Of a DNA stretch of 7,958 bases, positions 1 through 6,775 are shown piece by piece. Source of the stretch: ZLKRG08 sp963977625 (GTDB lineage: Bacteria > Actinomycetota > Actinomycetes > Nanopelagicales > Nanopelagicaceae); the NCBI GenBank assembly GCA_963977625.1, contig CAXBPX010000058.1, forward strand, positions 1-7,958. Reading direction: 5' to 3'. Position 1 is the stretch's first letter, and every line of letters starts with the position of its first letter. The position numbers and the translations under genes are program-made. The notes beneath the pieces were generated by a model. That model was not told where the DNA came from. It saw only the letters and a list, made by a program, of their open reading frames with translations, and did no database searches.

Positions 1-1558
1 TAAAAATGAAGGCGACGTTGTAGCAATTGACGAACCACTCCTAGAAGTTTCGACCGACAAAGTTGATACTGAGATTCCTTCACCGGCTGCAGGTGTTTTA
101 CAAAAGATTGTGGTTGGTCCTGATCAAACCGTTGCTGTTGGTGCAGAGTTAGCAATAATTGCGGAATCAGGTGCAGCGCCAGTTTCAACGCCAACTCCAG
201 CTCCAGCTGCCCCAAAAGTTGAAACACCGGCACCAGTTGCTCCAGTAGTTGCTGCTCCCGCTAGTAGTGCAAACAGTTCAGGCACAGTTGTAACGATGCC
301 AGCTCTTGGTGAATCAGTAACTGAAGGAACAGTTACCAGATGGTTAAAGAATGTTGGCGATAGCGTGGCAGTAGATGAAGCATTGCTTGAAGTTTCTACA
401 GATAAAGTTGATACTGAAATTCCTTCACCCGTTGCCGGTGTCATTACGGCAATTGAAGTTCCGGCAGATACCACTGTCGCAGTTGGTGCGCGACTAGCTG
501 TGATCGGTGGCAGTGGCGTCCAAGTAAGTGGCAATGTAAATGTGGCACCAGTTGTGACCCCGCCGGTTGCACAGGTAAATGTGGCACCGGTTGCTCCGGT
601 AGTTGCGACTCCAGCAGCTGTCGCAGTAACCCAACCAGCTGATGCTTATGTAACACCGATTGTCCGAAAGCTTGCCTCTGAACTTGGTGTGAATCTTGCA
701 AATATCAAAGGCACCGGAGTCGGTGGCCGAATTCGCAAAGAAGATATTGAAGCTGCTGCAAAACCAGTTTCAGTAACCACTTCAACTCCGGTAGCTCAAG
801 TGCCAGCAGCGGCAAAAGCTGCTCCAGTTGCTGCTTCTCCACTTCGCGGAACTACCGTTCCTATGTCGCGACTTCGTAAAGTTATCGCCGCGCGTATGGT
901 GGAATCGCTACAAGTTTCCGCACAGCTAACCACAGTTGTTGAAGTTGACGTCACCAAAATTTCACGTCTTCGCGACAAAGCTAAAGCAAATTTCGAAGCT
1001 CGCGAAGGTGTAAAACTTTCATTTCTTCCATTCTTTGCAGTTGCAGTTTGTGAAGCGCTAAAGCAACATCCAGTAGTAAACGCATCAATTGATGGTGAAA
1101 ATATTGTTTATCACGGCGCGGAACATTTAGGTGTGGCAGTTGATACCGAACGTGGTTTGTTAGTTCCGGTTATTCATAATGCTGGTGATTTAAATATGGG
1201 CGGCATTGCGCGAAAGATTGCAGATTTAGCAGCGCGTACTCGCGACAATAAAGTTACTCCGGATGAATTAGGTGGCGGTACATTTACGTTAACTAACACT
1301 GGTTCACGTGGTGCACTTTTTGATACTCCTATTATTAATCAACCACAGGTAGCAATCCTTGGACTCGGTTCGGTGGTAAAGCGACCAATGGTTGTCAAAG
1401 GTGCAGATGGCGGGGAAACAATTGCAATTCGTTCGATGGTTTATTTAGCGCTTTCTTATGATCACCGCATTGTTGATGGCGCAGATGCGGCACGATTCTT
1501 GGTCACATTAAAAGATCGCCTAGAATCCGGAAACTTCGAAGCCGAATTAGGGCTGTAA
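1..1558 (+). CDS. sucB: Dihydrolipoamide acyltransferase, E2 of 2-oxoacid dehydrogenase complex (5' partial)
   Basis: E2 core subunit that carries acyl groups on lipoyl-lysine arms and passes them to CoA in the cytoplasmic pyruvate or 2-oxoglutarate dehydrogenase complex. The frame is open from base 2, so the true start lies upstream; 518 residues are visible. They show the end of one lipoyl domain (lysine at fragment residue 20, in STDKVDTE), a Pro/Ala/Val linker, a complete second lipoyl domain (about 95-170, lysine 135), another linker, a peripheral subunit-binding domain (about 216-251, beginning YVTPIVRKLA), and the catalytic acyltransferase domain (about 283-518) with the HRIVDG motif (His488, Asp492). 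The family is usually labelled SucB in actinobacteria. In mycobacteria the equivalent protein, DlaT, serves pyruvate dehydrogenase, so the pyruvate complex is at least as likely here (inference). The epimerase gene follows after 7 bp, probably in the same transcript. Substrate specificity cannot be read from the sequence. Confidence 0.95.
   Translation, partial: KNEGDVVAIDEPLLEVSTDKVDTEIPSPAAGVLQKIVVGPDQTVAVGAELAIIAESGAAPVSTPTPAPAAPKVETPAPVAPVVAAPASSANSSGTVVTMPALGESVTEGTVTRWLKNVGDSVAVDEALLEVSTDKVDTEIPSPVAGVITAIEVPADTTVAVGARLAVIGGSGVQVSGNVNVAPVVTPPVAQVNVAPVAPVVATPAAVAVTQPADAYVTPIVRKLASELGVNLANIKGTGVGGRIRKEDIEAAAKPVSVTTSTPVAQVPAAAKAAPVAASPLRGTTVPMSRLRKVIAARMVESLQVSAQLTTVVEVDVTKISRLRDKAKANFEAREGVKLSFLPFFAVAVCEALKQHPVVNASIDGENIVYHGAEHLGVAVDTERGLLVPVIHNAGDLNMGGIARKIADLAARTRDNKVTPDELGGGTFTLTNTGSRGALFDTPIINQPQVAILGLGSVVKRPMVVKGADGGETIAIRSMVYLALSYDHRIVDGADAARFLVTLKDRLESGNFEAELGL
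44..430 (+). repeat. Direct repeat of the lipoyl-lysine segment (44-85 and 389-430)
   Basis: The segments around the two lipoylated lysines are a direct repeat with a 345-bp (115-codon) period. Over 42 bases, 37 match, and all five differences are at third codon positions. Both copies therefore encode the same 14 residues (EVSTDKVDTEIPSP). Similarity falls off on the 3' side, where the first copy continues AAGVLQKI and the second VAGVITAI. This is an internal domain duplication within the E2 gene, not a mobile repeat. Confidence 0.9.
536..593 (+). repeat. Short direct repeat in the E2 interdomain linker
   Basis: A 19-base unit encoding part of VNVAPV occurs at 536-554 and again at 575-593 with one mismatch. 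It lies in the Ala/Pro/Val linker between the second lipoyl domain and the subunit-binding domain. Low-complexity linkers of this kind keep lipoyl arms mobile and commonly vary in length by slippage. Confidence 0.75.
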
Positions 1559-1565
1559 CTAAAGC

Positions 1566-2447
1566 ATGCAACGCATTGCAATCACCGGCGCATCTGGGCT
1601 TATCGGAACTGCGCTAGTTGGTAAATTAAAGAGTGATGGTTACACCGTCCAACGATTAGTTAGACGTCCTACTGTCTCTGCTGAAGAGATTTTCTGGAAT
1701 CCCACTACTCAAGAAATTGACCTAGAAGCACTTGCAGGTGTTGATGCCGTAATTCATTTAGCAGGTGCTGGGGTTGGAGATAAACGTTGGACCAAAAAAT
1801 ATAAATCTGAAATATTAAATTCAAGACTTTTAGGTACCACCACTATTGCAAATGCCGTGTCTGAAATAAAGCCGCAAGTTTTCATTTCTTCATCTGCTAT
1901 TGGCTGGTATGGCGAAACTGGAAATCGCGCCGTAATCGAATCTGATCGAGGTGGTGATGATTTTCTGGCTGCAGTTTGCCGTGAATGGGAAGCCGCAGCA
2001 GATCTAGCTGGAGATGTACGCACCGTAAAAATTCGCACCGGTTTAGTACTAGATCCAACTGGAGGTGCGCTCGGAAGAATGTTGCCGCTTTTTAGATTTG
2101 GACTTGGCGGAAAATTAGGAAGCGGCAAGCAATGGTGGTCCTGGATTACCTTGCATGATCACTTAAGAGCTATCGAATTTATTTTAGAGAATAAAGAAAT
2201 CTCTGGCCCAGTAAATCTAACTTCACCAAATCCGGTAACTAATCAAGAATTTACTTCGGCGCTAGCACGAGCATTGCGTCGCCCGGCGCTCTTTCCTGCA
2301 CCTGCTTTTGCTTTAAAAGCTGCCTTAGGTGGATTTAGTACCGAAATTTTAGGTTCTAAAAAAGTTTTACCTGGTGCGTTGCAAGATGCCGGATTCAATT
2401 TTGAATTCCCGCACATTGGGCCTGCGCTAGATGCGTTGGCTAATTAA
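1566..2447 (+). CDS. TIGR01777-family NAD(P)-binding SDR epimerase-like protein (YfcH/Rv2216 type)
   Basis: A 293-residue extended-SDR protein, close to the usual family length of about 300. The N-terminal nucleotide-binding loop is TGASGLIG (residues 7-14). The core holds SSSAIGWYG (108-116), matching the SDR catalytic Ser/Tyr region. The family-typical block RTGLVLDPTGGALGRMLP follows at 157-174, then GKQWWSWITLHDH (187-199). The C-terminal 45 residues or so resemble the DUF1731 tail (KKVLPGALQDAGF). It is predicted to be a cytoplasmic NAD(P)-dependent sugar-nucleotide-epimerase-like enzyme. I know of no established substrate for the family. The ATG lies 7 bp after the E2 stop with only a weak upstream AGGG, so co-transcription with the E2 gene is likely. 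The same gene sits next to dlaT in mycobacteria. Its last 21 bp overlap the convergent oxidoreductase gene. Confidence 0.92.
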   Translation: MQRIAITGASGLIGTALVGKLKSDGYTVQRLVRRPTVSAEEIFWNPTTQEIDLEALAGVDAVIHLAGAGVGDKRWTKKYKSEILNSRLLGTTTIANAVSEIKPQVFISSSAIGWYGETGNRAVIESDRGGDDFLAAVCREWEAAADLAGDVRTVKIRTGLVLDPTGGALGRMLPLFRFGLGGKLGSGKQWWSWITLHDHLRAIEFILENKEISGPVNLTSPNPVTNQEFTSALARALRRPALFPAPAFALKAALGGFSTEILGSKKVLPGALQDAGFNFEFPHIGPALDALAN

Positions 2448-3587
2448 AGTTTCCGCCGCTCTTCTACCCGATTTTAAAGCACCATTTTGAGAAGGGGATT
2501 CTCGCCAATCTCCTGCTACAAAAATATTCTTATTAATGCGCACATTATTTGCTAAACGTTTTCCAACTCTTGCTAAAGGTAGTGCGGCAGGAATTTCATA
2601 TTTTGCTAATAACTGCCAATGCTGGGTGCTAGTTCCCCACATTGCAGCAAGGTGGCGTCTGACTTCAGATTCTGACGCTCTTTGAATTGTGGTAGTCGAA
2701 ATTAAATGTTGGCCAATTGGTGCGTAATTTCTCATTAAATTACTAATGACCAAAGAATTTACTACTGGCCCTGCTTGCAAACCATCTAACAGTAAATCGG
2801 AAGATTCAGATGGTGAAGAATCTGGGACGTGATACCAAGTAGTGCAACCAACTACCGTCGGTACCTCCTCAATACCTAGTAATTGTGCAGCGGTGTTGGC
2901 ATCGGTTGCCACTATTAATGAATCAAATTCAACTTTTCCAGCGCTAGTTTTCAAATAACTTTCTTTTACCGCTTCTACTTGAACCTCAAAGCGAATATTT
3001 TTTACTTGTTGGGATAATTGAGCTGGTAGAGCTCCCGCACCATTAGCTGGTAATCCAGGAGCGCCGGTTACAAATGAATTTATCAGTTCTTTACCAACAG
3101 ATGCTTCAACTTCTGATGGGTCACATAAGAACACGCCAGTCAAAAAAGGTCGAAGTACTCGATCATAAGTTCGCCCCAGGCTTTGCAGTTGATTTGCCAC
3201 AGATACGCCAGATTTAGGTGATTTCGTTAAATAACTAATTAACGCCAACTTCTCTTTCAAAGAACCGGTATTGCCGTTGAAAGCACTGGATAGGTATTTT
3301 CTAGGATCTCCTAGAAAGTAATTCTTACCTTCAATGTTAACGCTGACTGCGCGGGTAGCAAATACAAAATCTAAGCTATCAATTACATTAAGTTGTTTGA
3401 GTTCTGGGTAATTAGCATTAATTAATTGGAATCCACGATCTAAAAGAAAACCATCAACCACATCAGTTGCAACTCTGCCGCCGGCGCGATCCGAACTTTC
3501 AAGCAGAATAACTTCATGCCCGGCTTCTTGTAATTTAATCGCAGCGTTTAAGCCCGCAAGTCCAGCGCCAACAACTACGCTCTTCAT
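2427..3587 (-). CDS. FAD-dependent oxidoreductase, amine oxidase/phytoene desaturase-like
   Basis: A 386-residue flavoprotein. An N-terminal dinucleotide-binding fold carries GAGLAG (7-12), an acidic residue at the end of beta-2 (Glu30) and the SDRAGGR loop (32-38), the usual start of the amine oxidase/protoporphyrinogen oxidase/phytoene desaturase superfamily. LLDRGFQL (48-55), ANGAGALPAQL (181-191), LIVATDA (224-230) and the closing FAD-contacting stretch NIFVAGDW...NGALKSGRRAAE (354-379) fit that superfamily. It is shorter than typical members of about 450 residues, but both ends of the fold are present. No signal peptide or membrane segment is evident, so it is probably cytoplasmic or membrane-associated. 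It is the last gene of the three-gene operon; its ATG overlaps the preceding stop as ATGA with no good Shine-Dalgarno sequence, implying translational coupling. The stop lies inside the opposite-strand epimerase gene. The substrate is unknown, and HemG or carotenoid functions cannot be assigned from sequence alone. Confidence 0.88.
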   Translation of the reverse strand: MKSVVVGAGLAGLNAAIKLQEAGHEVILLESSDRAGGRVATDVVDGFLLDRGFQLINANYPELKQLNVIDSLDFVFATRAVSVNIEGKNYFLGDPRKYLSSAFNGNTGSLKEKLALISYLTKSPKSGVSVANQLQSLGRTYDRVLRPFLTGVFLCDPSEVEASVGKELINSFVTGAPGLPANGAGALPAQLSQQVKNIRFEVQVEAVKESYLKTSAGKVEFDSLIVATDANTAAQLLGIEEVPTVVGCTTWYHVPDSSPSESSDLLLDGLQAGPVVNSLVISNLMRNYAPIGQHLISTTTIQRASESEVRRHLAAMWGTSTQHWQLLAKYEIPAALPLARVGKRLANNVRINKNIFVAGDWRESPSQNGALKSGRRAAETLISQRI

Positions 3588-4576
3588 GCAAAAGATCTTG
3601 CTTGATCAATAATTTCTGCAACTTGTAATGCCAGGGATTTAGAGACTGGCAATTCACCATTTCCCTCTAAGTATGTTTTCATCTTTCGATAAAAAGCTAC
3701 ATAATCACCAGGTAAAGATTCAATATCTGTTATCGATTCACCTTGATGAATTTGCGCTTTGGAGCATTTATCTCCATGCTCATAATTTCCGTTACGTAAT
3801 AAATTCTCTTGCGGATCTAATTCGTTTATAACTAACGCGCCTTTATCCCCTAATAATCTAATGCGAGGTCCTGGCGCTCCGGAGATAGCGCTAACGGCCA
3901 AAGATGATACGACGCCTGTTTCGTGTTCTAATACTAAAAGCACATCGTCATCCGATGCACCGCGAACTGCGTTGACGTGTGCATATTTCAATGTTGCGCT
4001 TCCAAAACAATCAATCGCAGTTGAAATTAAATGACTTTGCAAATCCAGTAACAGTCCTCCGCCATGTTGGTGGCGTAATTGCTCGCGCCAAGATTGTGCG
4101 TTTAAATCAGGACGGAATCTTTCAAAACGACCATCAAATCGGTGTGGCTTTCCAATTAGCTCTGAATTATTTGCAAGCAGGCTCTTGATGGTCAATGTAT
4201 CGCTATCCCAAAGTCGATTAAAAAAGACAGTAATAGGTACATTTTTACTTTCGGCATAATTAAAAAGTTCGCGAGTACCAGCAAGCGTGGTGGCCATTGG
4301 TTTATCCACTACCACTGCTACCCCAGCATCAATTGCAGCTTTGGCATTTGCTTCGTGGGCCGTGTTAATAGAAGCCACAATTGCCAGATCTAAATTATTT
4401 GAAAGCAACTCATCGGATGAGCTACAAATTACCGCTTCCGGAAAATCTGCATTAGCTTCTTTGATGCGTGCTTCGTTACTAGTTTGCAGAGCTACGATTT
4501 CAAAGCCTGCAAGTTTGGCGATTGGTGCATGAAAAACTCTGGCCGCTAACCCGTAGCCAAAAATGCCAACTCGCAT
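3584..4576 (-). CDS. Gfo/Idh/MocA-family NAD(P)-dependent oxidoreductase (YdgJ/IolW-like)
   Basis: A 330-residue cytoplasmic dehydrogenase of the glucose-fructose oxidoreductase/inositol dehydrogenase family. The N-terminal Rossmann motif is GIFGYGLAARVFHAP (4-18); the FHAP segment is typical of the YdgJ/IolW branch. The family catalytic lysine is in DKP (Lys92). The C-terminal domain has GGGLLLDLQSH with Asp178 and His182, matching the family's conserved Asp/His. Such enzymes oxidise or reduce sugar or cyclitol hydroxyls, but the substrate here is unknown. I chose ATG 4576: it gives the canonical N-terminus, is preceded by GGAGG, and overlaps the upstream MMPL stop by one base (TAATG). A TTG at 4603 would add nine residues (MVASKTGGL) with no family match. 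The 3' end overlaps the next gene by 4 bp. It is the middle gene of the operon. Confidence 0.92.
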   Translation of the reverse strand: MRVGIFGYGLAARVFHAPIAKLAGFEIVALQTSNEARIKEANADFPEAVICSSSDELLSNNLDLAIVASINTAHEANAKAAIDAGVAVVVDKPMATTLAGTRELFNYAESKNVPITVFFNRLWDSDTLTIKSLLANNSELIGKPHRFDGRFERFRPDLNAQSWREQLRHQHGGGLLLDLQSHLISTAIDCFGSATLKYAHVNAVRGASDDDVLLVLEHETGVVSSLAVSAISGAPGPRIRLLGDKGALVINELDPQENLLRNGNYEHGDKCSKAQIHQGESITDIESLPGDYVAFYRKMKTYLEGNGELPVSKSLALQVAEIIDQARSFA

Positions 4577-6699
4577 TAATCCTCCAGTTTTGCTGGCCAC
4601 CAAATTCTTTTACCAAGAATATGTACTAATGCAGGTACCAGAAGTGAACGAACCACTAACGTATCAAGCAACACACCAAATGCCACTGCGAAGGCGATCT
4701 CTGCTAGAGCCACAAGTGGAAGTACTCCAAGCACTGTAAAAGTTGCAGCCAAAACAATTCCGGCTGAAGTAATTACACCACCAGTAACGGTGACACCTTT
4801 AATAGTTCCGGCGCGTGTTCCGATTTTAAGTGCTTCTTCACGCACGCGAGTCATCAAGAAGATGTTGTAGTCAATACCTAATGCAACCAAGAAGATGAAG
4901 GTAAATAATGGGAATGAGGTATCTGCTCCTGGGAATTTGAATATATTGTTAAACACAAATGCAGAGGCGCCTAAAGTTGCCGCGAATGACAAAATCACGG
5001 TTGCAAGAAGTACGGCTGCGGCCATAATGCTTCTGAGTAATAGCGCCAAAATAATTGCAATGATTACCAGGACAATTGGAATTATCAAATTGCGATCATG
5101 ACGTGAAGCAACATCAACATCGTGGAAGGTGGCGCTCGTACCGCCAGCCACAGCTGATGCATCTATTGATTTTGCAGCGGCTCTAATTGCAGGGACCAGC
5201 GCTCGAGCTTCATTTGAATCTGCTGGCGCAGTTAAAGTGGCATCTAATACCACTTTTCCATTTACTACTTTCGGAACTGGATTTGCAGGATCCATAACTT
5301 CTGGCATCACCGAAGCCACGCCTGAAATAGCTTTAACAGCAGTCGCAACCTCTTGCGCTTTATCTTGCGAAACTATGATTTGAGTTGGTTGATTTTGGCC
5401 ACCAGGGAAATGTTCTAGAAGTAACTCTTGTCCAATCAGAGATTTAGGTTTCTTAGTGAAACCATCCAATGTCGAAATTCCATTTGCTTTTAAAGTAGGA
5501 ACCAATGCCACCATCAGCAGCAAAATTACTGAAGTAACCACTGCAAATTTCTTTGGGCTATTGGCCGTTGCATTTGCAACTCGCGACCAAAATCCAGTTA
5601 ATTTCTCATCAATATCATCATGACGCGGAATACGTGGCCAAAAAACCCAGCGGCCAAAGAGCACCAAAAGCGCAGGAAGTAGCGTCAATATAGTGAACAT
5701 CGCCGAGACAATTCCGATGGCACCCACTGGGCCTAATGATCGATTGTTGCTTAATTGGCTAAGTAGCAAAACCAATAAACCCAAAGTTACAGTCGAACCA
5801 GATGCGATGATTGGTTCTAGGACACCTTTTAGGGCGATACCCATTGATTCAAATCTGGAATCATGTTTGTGTAATTCTTCTCGGTAACGAGCAATTAGTA
5901 ACAAGGCGTAATCGGTAGCGGCACCAATGACTAATACCGAAAGAATTCCTTGTGATTGTCCATCAAGAGTAAGAATGTCATTCTTAGCCAAAATATAAAT
6001 AATCGCACCGGCCATCGATTCGGCCATCAGCGCACTAAATAGCGGGAAAATCCACAGAATCGGTGAGCGGTAAACCACAATCAGAATTAATGCGACGATT
6101 CCCAGTGTCCAGAAAAGTAGCGTTGAATCGATGCCACCAAAAGCTTTGAAAAGATCGGCAAAAATGGCGGCAAAACCGGTTACGTGAGCTTCGTATCCCC
6201 CGCTTTTGGCAAATTCATCAGAATAAGTTCTGATTGATTCGATCACGATTGGTAGTGCAGGTTCTTTACCAATTTGATTAGCGATCATTTTTGCATCAAA
6301 AGAGACTGATCCAAGTAAGGCTTTACCGTCTTGTGATGGAAAAGCAAAAATCGGTGCGCCTTTGATTAAGTATTCACCAATTGTTTTTTCAGGATGTCCC
6401 ACCAGATTTTTGGTAGGTAAAGAATTTAAAAATAGATTTGCAGCTGCGGTCTTCTGTTGATCAATTTGGCCAATAAATAGCACCAGTGCCGGGATTGCTC
6501 TATCTGAACCATCTGCAAATGCTTTATATTCTTGAGTAAATTTGTATGACTCCGCATTTTTAGGCAAAAAATCAGAGTTATCATTTTTCTGAACTGTGGA
6601 GAGTTTCCCAAATAGTGGTCCAGCAGCACCAGATACCCCGAGCCAAGCTATAACTACGATAATTGCAATCCAAAGTGGTTTGCGGCCGCGTACGCGCAT
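4576..6699 (-). CDS. MMPL/RND-family membrane transporter (YdfJ-like)
   Basis: A 707-residue polytopic membrane protein. Its two-fold repeat has a single N-terminal helix (about 9-29), a soluble extracytoplasmic domain (about 30-188), and a five-helix block (about 190-348). A second half repeats the plan with a helix at about 384-401, a soluble domain (402-537) and a final helix block (538-692). That gives about 12 membrane segments. Each half carries the MMPL/RND Asp-Tyr pair in its fourth helix: ATDYALLL (Asp263, Tyr264) and GIDYNIFL (Asp610, Tyr611). In studied MmpL proteins these residues relay protons. The N-terminus MRVRGRKP is Arg-rich, as expected for the cytoplasmic side. Family members export lipids, siderophores or hydrophobic compounds by proton-motive force; this one's cargo is unknown. 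It is the first gene of the operon, starting at an ATG behind AGGGAG, and it lacks the long C-terminal tail of MmpL3-type proteins. Confidence 0.93.
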   Translation of the reverse strand: MRVRGRKPLWIAIIVVIAWLGVSGAAGPLFGKLSTVQKNDNSDFLPKNAESYKFTQEYKAFADGSDRAIPALVLFIGQIDQQKTAAANLFLNSLPTKNLVGHPEKTIGEYLIKGAPIFAFPSQDGKALLGSVSFDAKMIANQIGKEPALPIVIESIRTYSDEFAKSGGYEAHVTGFAAIFADLFKAFGGIDSTLLFWTLGIVALILIVVYRSPILWIFPLFSALMAESMAGAIIYILAKNDILTLDGQSQGILSVLVIGAATDYALLLIARYREELHKHDSRFESMGIALKGVLEPIIASGSTVTLGLLVLLLSQLSNNRSLGPVGAIGIVSAMFTILTLLPALLVLFGRWVFWPRIPRHDDIDEKLTGFWSRVANATANSPKKFAVVTSVILLLMVALVPTLKANGISTLDGFTKKPKSLIGQELLLEHFPGGQNQPTQIIVSQDKAQEVATAVKAISGVASVMPEVMDPANPVPKVVNGKVVLDATLTAPADSNEARALVPAIRAAAKSIDASAVAGGTSATFHDVDVASRHDRNLIIPIVLVIIAIILALLLRSIMAAAVLLATVILSFAATLGASAFVFNNIFKFPGADTSFPLFTFIFLVALGIDYNIFLMTRVREEALKIGTRAGTIKGVTVTGGVITSAGIVLAATFTVLGVLPLVALAEIAFAVAFGVLLDTLVVRSLLVPALVHILGKRIWWPAKLED
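4580..4585 (-). promoter_or_regulatory. Ribosome binding site for the Gfo/Idh gene
   Basis: On the - strand GGAGGA lies a few bases before ATG 4576, inside the last codons of the MMPL gene. It is a near-perfect Shine-Dalgarno sequence, and it decides the start in favour of the ATG that overlaps the MMPL stop as TAATG rather than the upstream TTG. The arrangement suggests termination-reinitiation coupling. Confidence 0.75.
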
Positions 6700-6705
6700 T
6701 CATCT

Positions 6706-6711
6706 CTCCCT
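6706..6711 (-). promoter_or_regulatory. Ribosome binding site for the MMPL gene
   Basis: AGGGAG on the - strand sits six bases before ATG 6699, a good Shine-Dalgarno match and spacing. A second ATG four bases upstream (6703) is out of frame and closer to the site, so 6699 is the supported start. Confidence 0.7.
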
Positions 6712-6769
6712 AAATTCGATGCTGAATTCTATCCAATTTATAGCCAGTTTATTAACTATTCATGGCCAA

Positions 6770-6775
6770 TACACT
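6770..6775 (+). promoter_or_regulatory. Possible -10 box for lipB
   Basis: TACACT fits the TANNNT pattern of actinobacterial -10 boxes. With usual spacing, transcription would start near 6782, which is exactly an in-frame GTG two codons inside the chosen lipB ATG. There is no Shine-Dalgarno sequence before either codon. A leaderless lipBA transcript starting at GTG 6782 is therefore plausible but unproven. No clear -35 box is seen. Confidence 0.3.

Larger units (their letters stand above)
6700..6775. promoter_or_regulatory. Divergent intergenic region between the MMPL operon and lipBA
   Basis: This 76-bp A/T-rich gap must hold the promoter of the leftward MMPL operon and probably one for lipBA. 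On the - strand, TATAAA (6742-6737) and TAGAAT (6731-6726) resemble -10 boxes at sensible distances from the MMPL ribosome binding site. No convincing -35 box pairs with either. I see no extended inverted repeat that would mark an operator and no room for a terminator hairpin. The promoter assignments are inferences. Confidence 0.4.

Noticed and set aside
124..534. A 136-codon open frame on the - strand across the E2 lipoyl and linker region
   Set aside because: It is antisense to a clearly conserved gene. Its Thr/Ala/Val-rich product mirrors the repetitive GCx/GTx/CCx codons of the linker and resembles no family.
1754..2128. A 124-codon open frame on the - strand inside the epimerase gene
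   Set aside because: It is fully antisense to a protein with strong family motifs, with no ribosome binding site noted and no recognisable product.
2391..2409. AT-rich inverted repeat (ATTCAA-TT-TTGAAT) near the end of the epimerase gene, considered as a terminator
   Set aside because: The loop would be only two bases, the stem is A/T-rich, it lies within coding sequence and no T-run follows on the + strand.
4577..4603. TTG start at 4603 for the Gfo/Idh gene
   Set aside because: It adds nine residues before the canonical Rossmann start, whereas ATG 4576 has a strong GGAGG and a TAATG coupling.
6682..6696. GC-rich overlapping palindromes (GCGGCCGC and CGCGTACGCG), considered as a protein-binding site
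   Set aside because: They fall within the first codons of the MMPL gene and are explained by its run of Arg codons (MRVRGR).
6719..6775. ATG 6719 as the lipB start
   Set aside because: The added residues have no LipB resemblance, no ribosome binding site precedes it, and the later start places the catalytic Lys and Cys at expected positions.
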